Shown here piece after piece: positions 7,943 to 13,744 of a stretch of DNA of 64,000 bases (position 1 is the first letter of the stretch; every line of letters starts with the position of its first letter). The DNA is from Microbacterium aoyamense (lineage in GTDB: Bacteria; Actinomycetota; Actinomycetes; Actinomycetales; Microbacteriaceae). The position numbers were made by a program, and so were the translations under genes. The stretch is from assembly GCF_023155855.1 (NCBI RefSeq), contig NZ_JAKNUT010000001.1, positions 62,001 to 126,000 of the forward strand, in the 5' to 3' direction. The notes under the pieces are model-generated. The model saw nothing but the letters and a program-made list of their open reading frames with translations, did not search any database and was not told the origin of the DNA.

Positions 7943-9142
7943 ATGGCTGGAATCACCGGGCAGGGGACCACCTACAACCTGCCCAACTTCGTCGGCGAGC
8001 TCTTCCAGGTGAGCCCGTCGGAGACGCCCATCCTCTCGACCATCGGTGGCCTCACCGGCGGCGAAGAGGTCAAGTCGGTCGAGTTCGAGTGGCAGGAGGA
8101 GGACCTCCGCAACTCGCAGGAGAACCGCTCCCGCCTCGAGGGCGCGAACGCCCAGACGTCGGACCACCGCGTCCGCCGCAACGTGAAGAACGTCGTCGAG
8201 ATCCACCAGGAGACCGTCGAAGTGTCGTACACGAAGCAGGCGGCCACCGGCCAGACCTCGGGCGTGAACAACGACCAGACCAACCCGGTCACCAACGAGA
8301 TGGACCACCAGCTCGAGCTCGCGCTCAAGGCGAAGGCCGTCGACATCGAGCTGTCGTTCCTCCTCGGGCGCAAGAACGTGCCCGTCGACAACACGACCGA
8401 GCGGCGCACCGGTGGCCTGATCGAGGCGATCTCCACCAACGTCATCGATCTCGGCACGGCGTACGCGTCGCTGTCGGCATCGACCGACACGGTCACGCAC
8501 ACGTCCACCCCGCTCGCGGACAACGACGCGATCCGCTTCACCTCGGTGGGCGCCTCGACGACCGTCCGCCTCGACCGGGTGTACTACGTCGTGCAGAAGT
8601 CGACGAACGCCTTCAAGGTCTCGGCCACGAAGGGCGGCGCGGCGATCACGATCGGCACCGCGACGGTCTCGGTGTCGAAGCTCATGGGTGGCGCCGCATC
8701 GGGTCCTGTGAAGGACACGTACGACGCGCTGTTCGAGAAGGTGTTCCAGTCCGGCGGACTGGGCAACGACACCGCCTCGATCGTCGTCGGCCCGCGCCAG
8801 AAGCGCAGCCTCTCCACTGCCTACGCGAAGGCGTTCGGTCAGTACCAGGAGCAGTCGCGCGAGGTCGGCGGCGTCAACCTCACGACGATCATGTCCGACT
8901 TCGGCGTGTTCAACGTGATCCTCAACCGGTGGATGCCGGCGGACGCGTTCATGGTCTCGACGCTGTCGCAGCTCAAGCCGAAGTTCCTCCGCGGCGAGAA
9001 CGGCCACTTCTTCACCGAGCCTCTGGCGAAGATCGGCGCGTCGCACCGCGAGCAGCTCTACGGCGAGGTCGGCCTCGAGTGGGGCAACGAGCGCGCACAC
9101 GGAATCATCCGCGGCCTGGCTGTGGACCCCGTCTGGGCGTAA
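7943..9142 (+). CDS. Major capsid protein (SU10/DUF5309-like, HK97 fold)
   Basis: Protein of 399 residues forming the icosahedral shell. The N-terminal PSETPILSTIGGLTGGEEV block and the VRRNVKNVVEIHQETVEVS segment match the SU10-like DUF5309 capsid family. Residues about 173-248, Thr/Ser/Val-rich (ASTDTVTHTSTPLADNDA and onward), look like an inserted beta domain exposed on the capsid. AAGGAGG lies 9 bases before the ATG. A strong hairpin follows the stop, consistent with high expression. Confidence 0.9.
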   Translation: MAGITGQGTTYNLPNFVGELFQVSPSETPILSTIGGLTGGEEVKSVEFEWQEEDLRNSQENRSRLEGANAQTSDHRVRRNVKNVVEIHQETVEVSYTKQAATGQTSGVNNDQTNPVTNEMDHQLELALKAKAVDIELSFLLGRKNVPVDNTTERRTGGLIEAISTNVIDLGTAYASLSASTDTVTHTSTPLADNDAIRFTSVGASTTVRLDRVYYVVQKSTNAFKVSATKGGAAITIGTATVSVSKLMGGAASGPVKDTYDALFEKVFQSGGLGNDTASIVVGPRQKRSLSTAYAKAFGQYQEQSREVGGVNLTTIMSDFGVFNVILNRWMPADAFMVSTLSQLKPKFLRGENGHFFTEPLAKIGASHREQLYGEVGLEWGNERAHGIIRGLAVDPVWA

Positions 9143-9151
9143 GCCCTTCCC

Positions 9152-9184
9152 GGTGGGCCGGGGTCACACACGCCCCGGCCCACC
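9152..9184 (+). terminator. Hairpin after the capsid gene
   Basis: Perfect 12-bp stem GGTGGGCCGGGG/CCCCGGCCCACC with a 9-base loop, 10 bases after the capsid stop. No U-tract follows, so it may be a partial terminator or protect the 3' end of the capsid mRNA. Confidence 0.6.
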
Positions 9185-9224
9185 AACCCCGCAGTACCCA
9201 CGCGACAACCTGCAGGAGGTCATC

Positions 9225-9572
9225 ATGTCGCTCACCATCAAGCACCCTGACGCCGACTTCACGGGCGAGCACTCCGGTCTCGTCTTCACGGACGGTGTCG
9301 CCGAGCTCGCCGCGCTCGAGGAGGAGGCTCGCGGGCCACTCCTGGACAACGGCTTCACCATCGAGGGCGAGGACGACGAGATCGTCACCGTCGAGGTGGT
9401 CGAGGTCGAGGCACCCACCGACAAGTGGACTCACGAGCAGATCGACGAGTTCGCGGCGAAGTTCGAGATCGACCTCGGCGACGCCACCAAGAAGGACGCC
9501 AAGCTCGCCGCGATCGCGAAGGTGATCGAGGAGCGCACCGCCGCCGCGGAAGCGTCCGGCACCCTTCAGTAG
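9225..9572 (+). CDS. HeH/LEM-like domain phage structural protein, copy 1
   Basis: Acidic protein of 115 residues between capsid and connector genes. Its N-terminal half (MSLTIKHPDADF, then GLVFTDGVAEL and NGFTIE) aligns with the next gene, indicating tandem duplication. The C-terminal part (KWTHEQIDEFAAKFEIDLGD) has the helix-extended-helix pattern of HeH/LEM or SAP-like domains seen in phage head decoration or head-tail proteins. AGGAGG lies 7 bases before the ATG. The role is probably structural; the exact one is unknown. Confidence 0.65.
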   Translation: MSLTIKHPDADFTGEHSGLVFTDGVAELAALEEEARGPLLDNGFTIEGEDDEIVTVEVVEVEAPTDKWTHEQIDEFAAKFEIDLGDATKKDAKLAAIAKVIEERTAAAEASGTLQ

Positions 9573-9579
9573 CTCGCAG

Positions 9580-9617
9580 GCTGTGGCGCGGCGTGATCCG
9601 CTCCGCCGCGCCACAGC
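9580..9617 (+). terminator. Hairpin between duplicated genes
   Basis: Perfect 14-bp stem GCTGTGGCGCGGCG/CGCCGCGCCACAGC with a 10-base loop, 8 bases after the first HeH gene. It lacks a U-tract and is probably a transcript processing, stabilising or attenuating element. Confidence 0.55.
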
Positions 9618-9636
9618 ACCACACGAGGGAGACATC

Positions 9637-9969
9637 ATGCTGCACATCCAGCACCCGCGGCCAGAGCTCGGCCGCGTCGAGGCGTTTGGCCTCGAGTTCA
9701 TCGACGGCACCGCGCGCGTCGAGGAGCTGCACCCCGAACGTGAGCTCGCGCTCCGTCAGCACGGCTTCACGGTCGAGACGTTCATCGATCTGACCACGCT
9801 GTCGAAGAAGGACCTTCTCGACATCGCCGAGACCGAGGGCATCGCTGTCCCGTCGAAGGCGACCAAGGAAGAGATCGTCGACATCCTCGCCGCCCGTCCC
9901 GCGCAGCCGATCCCCGGCAGCGTCGACAACGGCGACGGCAGCTTCACCGCACCGGGCCGCCAGGACTGA
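9637..9969 (+). CDS. HeH/SAP-like domain phage structural protein, copy 2
   Basis: Protein of 110 residues and paralogue of the preceding gene: MLHIQHPRPELG, FGLEFIDGTARVEEL and QHGFTVE line up with the same positions there. The C-terminal LTTLSKKDLLDIAETEGIAV plus TKEEIVDIL is a clear SAP/HeH-like two-helix motif. It ends two bases before the connector gene. Likely a decoration or head-tail interface protein; which of the two copies does what cannot be told from sequence. Confidence 0.65.
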   Translation: MLHIQHPRPELGRVEAFGLEFIDGTARVEELHPERELALRQHGFTVETFIDLTTLSKKDLLDIAETEGIAVPSKATKEEIVDILAARPAQPIPGSVDNGDGSFTAPGRQD

Positions 9970-9970
9970 C

Positions 9971-10387
9971 ATGACGATCCGCGTATACGCGACCCCCGAC
10001 GACTACAACGAGGTCGCCGAGGAGCCCGTCGAAGACACGACGCTGATCGCGAAGCGTCTTCGGTCGGCGTCGGTCGAGGTGGAGAAGCTCACCCGCCGCG
10101 CGTCGTACACGACCGACGAAGACGGCTTCCCCACCGACGAGACGATCTCGGACGCCTTCACCGAGGCGACGTGCGCGATCGTCGAGCACTGGCAGGACAC
10201 CGACGACCCGCGCGGCGTGGATGCCGCGTCGGGCGCCGTGTCGATCCTGTCCGTGTCGCTCGGCACGACCTCGTCGGGCAAGAGCGGGCTCACCGAGCGG
10301 GACAAGCTCGCGCAGCGCATCGGCGACAAGGCGATCGACATCCTCACGAACGCCGGCCTCATTGGCTCAGCGGTCGCTCACTCGTAG
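9971..10387 (+). CDS. Head-tail connector (adaptor) protein
   Basis: Helical protein of 138 residues in the first slot after the capsid block. It has the layout of HK97 gp6/SPP1 gp15 adaptors, with RVYATPDDYNEV at the start, two central helices (FTEATCAIVEHWQD) and an amphipathic C-terminal helix. Adaptors form the ring under the portal. Assignment rests on size, helical pattern and gene order rather than a signature motif. Confidence 0.65.
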   Translation: MTIRVYATPDDYNEVAEEPVEDTTLIAKRLRSASVEVEKLTRRASYTTDEDGFPTDETISDAFTEATCAIVEHWQDTDDPRGVDAASGAVSILSVSLGTTSSGKSGLTERDKLAQRIGDKAIDILTNAGLIGSAVAHS

Positions 10388-10396
10388 GAGGACCGG

Positions 10397-10744
10397 ATGC
10401 CGCGTCTACGCAGAAAGCACCTGCCGCACCGGGTCACCGTCACCCCGTTCCTTGGTGACGGCGCGGAGGGCGACCTGTGGGGCGCGCCGATCCCGGACGT
10501 GCCAGCGTACGCCGAGCAGAAAAGCCGCCTGAAGGTCGACCGGCGCTCCACCTCCGCAACATCCGGGCAGGAGATCACCTCGTCGACCACGGTCGTATTG
10601 CTCCCGGAGCATGACCTGCGGCCGCGGACCAAGGTGACCGTGTGGAAGGGCACCCCGCGGGAGCGCACATCCGAGGTGATCGATTCCGCTCTCGGCATGT
10701 ACAACCACCGCACCCCGAATCACGTCGAGCTGTACCTCGAGTAG
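10397..10744 (+). CDS. Head closure (stopper) protein
   Basis: Beta-rich protein of 115 residues (HRVTVTPFLGDGAEGD, then TVVLLPEHDLRPRTKVTVW), fitting the small beta-barrel stopper class (SPP1 gp16/HK97 gp7) that plugs the portal until the tail binds. AGGAGG precedes the ATG. Order adaptor-stopper-neck-terminator is conserved here. Confidence 0.6.
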   Translation: MPRLRRKHLPHRVTVTPFLGDGAEGDLWGAPIPDVPAYAEQKSRLKVDRRSTSATSGQEITSSTTVVLLPEHDLRPRTKVTVWKGTPRERTSEVIDSALGMYNHRTPNHVELYLE

Positions 10745-10753
10745 GAGGCCGCT

Positions 10754-11119
10754 GTGGGTGTTCGGATCAACGTCACGCTGCAGGGCGGATTCGCGGCGCT
10801 CGGCGACCAGCTCGCGGAGCGTGTCATGCGCGGCGAGGATCTCGCGGCGCAGCGACTCCTGACGCTCGCCGTCGACCGATCCCCCTGGGATATCGGCACA
10901 CTCGCCGGCGCGCACTCCGTGGAACCAGCGAGCGACCCCGACGAGGGCGCTGCGCTCGTCGTCGACACGCCCTACGCGGCCCGCCTCCACGAGCACCCCG
11001 AGTACAACTTCTCCACCGACGAGAACCCGAACGCGCAGGGCAAGTGGGTGGAGAACGCTGCCATGGAGAATAAGACCGAACTCGGGCAGATCATCGCGAA
11101 GACGGCGCTCGATGGCTGA
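10754..11119 (+). CDS. Neck / tail completion protein (HK97 gp10-like)
   Basis: Protein of 121 residues with a GTG start. The segment SPWDIGTLAGAHSVEPASDP followed by VVDTPYAARLHEHP is the hallmark of HK97 gp10-like tail-completion proteins. The C-terminus (GKWVENAAMENKTELGQIIA) is the usual closing helix. It overlaps the next gene by 8 bases. It probably joins the tail to the stopper. Confidence 0.75.
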   Translation: MGVRINVTLQGGFAALGDQLAERVMRGEDLAAQRLLTLAVDRSPWDIGTLAGAHSVEPASDPDEGAALVVDTPYAARLHEHPEYNFSTDENPNAQGKWVENAAMENKTELGQIIAKTALDG

Positions 11120-11522
11120 CGCACCCGAGATCATCCTGAACCGCGCGATCGCGCAGCTGCTGCACACCGCCAATCTCGCCGTCTACCAGCCGACGGGGTC
11201 GATCCCCGCGAAGGGCATCCGCCTCGACGGCATCATGCCGACCATCGACGAGTTCACGCTCCTCACCGCGCTCCGGCCAATCCCCGACGGCCGCGCCGAC
11301 ATGGTCTACCGCACGCAGATCTACACGCGCCGCCAAGGCTCACCGAACGTCGCCCGCCAGTGGGCCGCCGACCTCCGCGCGGTCCTCGATCAGACCGAGT
11401 ACACGCCGAACGTGCTCGGCATCTCGTGGGCGTGGGAGTTCTCCGCACTCGACTTCGACCCCGACACGCAGGGCCGCTCAGCGGTCGCAGCGACCTACCA
11501 CTTCCGCGGCCGCCGGCCGTAG
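11112..11522 (+). CDS. Tail terminator protein
   Basis: Protein of 136 residues. The N-terminal helix (EIILNRAIAQLLHTAN), IYTRRQGSP and a beta-strand C-terminus ending TYHFRGRRP fit the tail terminator fold (lambda gpU/SPP1 gp17) that caps the growing tail tube. It lies just before the tail tube gene and overlaps the neck gene. Function inferred from order and fold pattern. Confidence 0.65.
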   Translation: MADAPEIILNRAIAQLLHTANLAVYQPTGSIPAKGIRLDGIMPTIDEFTLLTALRPIPDGRADMVYRTQIYTRRQGSPNVARQWAADLRAVLDQTEYTPNVLGISWAWEFSALDFDPDTQGRSAVAATYHFRGRRP

Positions 11523-11566
11523 GAACCGCGCCGGAAGCGCCGGCATCCAACCAGAGGAGGACGGCC

Positions 11567-12319
11567 ATGGCCGACACCACCATCTACGACACCATGGCGC
11601 CCTCGGTGGGTTCCGTGGCGCTCGCCCACCAGCGACTCATCCGACTCAAGGTGTCGGGCGTGTTCACGAACATCACGGGCGACGTGAACAACCTCGCCCT
11701 CAACCCGACGAAGATCACCGTCGCACGCGAGGTGTACGGCCAGAAGGGCCGCACCAGCGAGGACGTGATCGGCTACAACTACGCGCCGACGTTCGACGTC
11801 GAGGTCGTCCGCGATCCCGTCACGAAGCAGATCGTCGCAGCGCAGGCGTGGTTCAAGGATCTCGTCAACGCGGCGTTCTCCGAGGGCGAGGCGAACAAGC
11901 GCGAGTTCCAGCTGTTCACGGACGCGCTCGACGACACCATGCCGGTGCTGCAGGGCAAGTTCTCTGTCGCGTACTCGGAGGCGAACACCGGCTTCGCCGA
12001 CAAGGGCGTCGTTCGGTTCACGCTCGCGAGCGATGGTGTCGTGCCGAAGATCACCTCGCCGCTCGCCGGCAGCCTGGTGCCGATCATCGAGTCGGCGTCG
12101 CCGTCGGGCCTCACGGTCGGCGACCTCATCCTCATCCGCGGCTACAAGTTCACGGGCGTCACGGCGATCACGATCGACTCGCAGAACGTGACGAAGATCC
12201 GCATCGAGGACGACAACACCCTCGTCGCGCTCATCCCCGCGTCCGTGTCGGGCGCCGCGGCGATCATCGTCACGAACGCGGCCGGCGCCTCGGCGTCGTT
12301 CCCCTATACAGCCGCCTAA
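11567..12319 (+). CDS. Major tail (tube) protein with Ig-like C-terminal domain
   Basis: Protein of 250 residues forming the tail tube. Residues 1-160 are the tube domain, with RLIRLKVSGVFTNITGDVNN and later DVEVVRDPVTKQIVAAQAWF. Residues 165-250 (PIIESASPSGLTVGDLILIR and VTNAAGASASF) are an IPT/TIG-type immunoglobulin fold, an ornament often fused to siphophage tail proteins and able to bind the cell surface. The AGAGGAGG site and ATG at 11567 exclude an earlier in-frame start. A strong hairpin follows. Confidence 0.85.
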   Translation: MADTTIYDTMAPSVGSVALAHQRLIRLKVSGVFTNITGDVNNLALNPTKITVAREVYGQKGRTSEDVIGYNYAPTFDVEVVRDPVTKQIVAAQAWFKDLVNAAFSEGEANKREFQLFTDALDDTMPVLQGKFSVAYSEANTGFADKGVVRFTLASDGVVPKITSPLAGSLVPIIESASPSGLTVGDLILIRGYKFTGVTAITIDSQNVTKIRIEDDNTLVALIPASVSGAAAIIVTNAAGASASFPYTAA

Positions 12320-12327
12320 GTCGGTGT

Positions 12328-12363
12328 CGGGGGTCTCTCGTACGCTCGCATGAGAGACCCCCG
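12328..12363 (+). terminator. Hairpin terminator after the tail tube gene
   Basis: 12-bp perfect stem CGGGGGTCTCTC/GAGAGACCCCCG with a 12-base loop, directly after the tail tube stop. No U-run. It probably lowers read-through, so tail tube is made in excess over downstream proteins. Confidence 0.65.
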
Positions 12364-12411
12364 CACCTGCGTCAACAGGCCGGGGGCATGGCCGACTGGT
12401 TAGGAGTCGAC

Positions 12412-12912
12412 GTGACCGATCGTACCCACTCTGAGTCCTGGCTGCCCGTACGAGGGTTCGAGGGTCGCTACGAGGTCTCAGACCTCGGCCGAGTCCGTTC
12501 GCTTCTGACCGACAGAGTCCTCAAAGCCACGTTCAGCCGCTACGCGACGGTGAGCCTACGACGCGACGGCCGCACTCTCACGTGCAACGTGCACACCCTC
12601 GTTGCACGCGCCTTCATCGGTGAATGCCCGCCCGGGCAACTCGTGCGCCACCGCGACGACGACCGCCGCAACAACGCCGCGCGGAACCTCGTGCACGGCA
12701 CTCAGAGCGACAACATGTTCGATGCTGTCGCCAACGGGGTGCATCCGACTGCCTCGCAGACAATGTGCAAACGCGGTCATCCGTTCACCGACGAGAACAC
12801 CTACCACGGCACCTACACCGCGACAGACGGTGCAAAGCGGCCGCGTCGCCAGTGCCGCACCTGCACCAACGCCCACCAGCGGGCGTACTCGATCCGAAAG
12901 GCCGCAGCGTGA
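12412..12912 (+). CDS. NUMOD4 / HNH homing endonuclease
   Basis: Protein of 166 residues. An N-terminal NUMOD4 motif (WLPVRGFEGRYEVSDLGRVR) precedes an HNH core with LVARAFIGECPPGQLVRHRD and NNAARNLVHGTQSDN; a C-terminal zinc-like CKRGHPF ... CRTC follows. Such enzymes nick or cut related genomes and spread their own gene. It interrupts the usual tail tube/chaperone junction. The GTG at 12412 with AGGAG 6 bases upstream is preferred over an ATG at 12388. The stop overlaps the chaperone GTG, so it is translationally linked to its neighbour. Confidence 0.85.
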   Translation: MTDRTHSESWLPVRGFEGRYEVSDLGRVRSLLTDRVLKATFSRYATVSLRRDGRTLTCNVHTLVARAFIGECPPGQLVRHRDDDRRNNAARNLVHGTQSDNMFDAVANGVHPTASQTMCKRGHPFTDENTYHGTYTATDGAKRPRRQCRTCTNAHQRAYSIRKAAA

Positions 12913-13361
12913 CCACCGCCACCAAAGTTGGCAGAGACCTCCACATCACCCCGTTCGAGGGGATGGACCCGATCGTGGTCCGTCCCCTCCCGGGGCGTGC
13001 AGGCGTCCAGATCACGAACACCTACCTCGGTGTCGCCGCAGGGCAGAACAAGGCCAAGGAGTGGACGGACGCGCTGATCATGGCCGTCGACGGCGCCCGC
13101 CAGAACTCGCTCACCGGACTCTGGGAGCCGGTCCCCGAGGCCGAGCAGCTCAACTACGCCCGCATCGGCAACGAGCTCTCCCAGGACGAAGCCGAAGCCG
13201 TCATCATGCCCGCGTTCTTCTGGCAGACCATCCTCGGCCTCGACGGCGTGAAAGCGTACATCGAGGGCGGTGAGGGTCTCTCAGGCACCCTAAAAGCGAC
13301 GGGGGCGCTGTCGCGCCGGCTGGGGCTCTTGAGCCAGCCGACATCGCCCAGTTCGGTCTAG
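12909..13361 (+). CDS. Tail assembly chaperone, short form (gpG-like)
   Basis: Protein of 150 residues that would coat the tape measure during tail assembly. GTG start overlapping the HNH stop. Sequence MTTATKVGRDLHITPFEG, then QNKAKEWTDALIMAVDG, and a helical C-terminus. It lies between tail tube and tape measure, where lambda-like phages encode gpG and the frameshifted gpGT. A second frame (-1) is open past its C-terminus and makes the long form. Confidence 0.8.
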   Translation: MTTATKVGRDLHITPFEGMDPIVVRPLPGRAGVQITNTYLGVAAGQNKAKEWTDALIMAVDGARQNSLTGLWEPVPEAEQLNYARIGNELSQDEAEAVIMPAFFWQTILGLDGVKAYIEGGEGLSGTLKATGALSRRLGLLSQPTSPSSV

Positions 13362-13744
13362 GCAGGCCCGACGAGAACGGCGTCTACCCGGAGTACTTCT
13401 ACCCCAGGGAGTGGAAGGAGCAGCGCGCCGCTGCCCTGAAACGCGCTGCCGCCGCACCTGGCCCGCTCGACCTCACGGCCCGCGACCTGCTCGACCTCAT
13501 CTGGCCGGAGCTGTTCGGCGAGGTGGAGCTCGACCTCGCGCAGTCGGGCCTGATCCCGGATCTCGATCAGACGCTCGACACCCGCCCCTGGCATTTCGTG
13601 CGCACGGCGCTCTACCGACTCCCCGACATCGACGGCACCTGGGTGCAGAAGGCGGTGAGGGATGTCGTTCGACGCCGGCGCGCTGATGTTCCGCATCCAG
13701 ACGGTCGGGGCGAAGGTCGCCCAGGCGGAGCTGAAGCAGCTTGA
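12909..13744 (+). CDS. Tail assembly chaperone, -1 frameshift form (gpGT-like)
   Basis: The -1 frame opens at 13274 after a TGA and runs to a TGA at 13742-13744 with convincing protein sequence (PADIAQFGLGRPDENGVYPE, then YFYPREWKEQRAAALKRAA, DLTARDLLDLIWPEL) but no good start or ribosome site of its own. This is the conserved gpG/gpGT arrangement. The slip must occur between 13274 and 13361; candidates are the CCCTAAAA run at 13288-13295 and GGGGG at 13301-13305. The product is roughly 278 residues. The tape measure start (13662) lies within its end. Confidence 0.7.

Noticed and set aside
7766..9100. Minus-strand frame of 444 codons opposite the capsid gene
   Set aside because: Antisense shadow with no domain; capsid assignment is strong.
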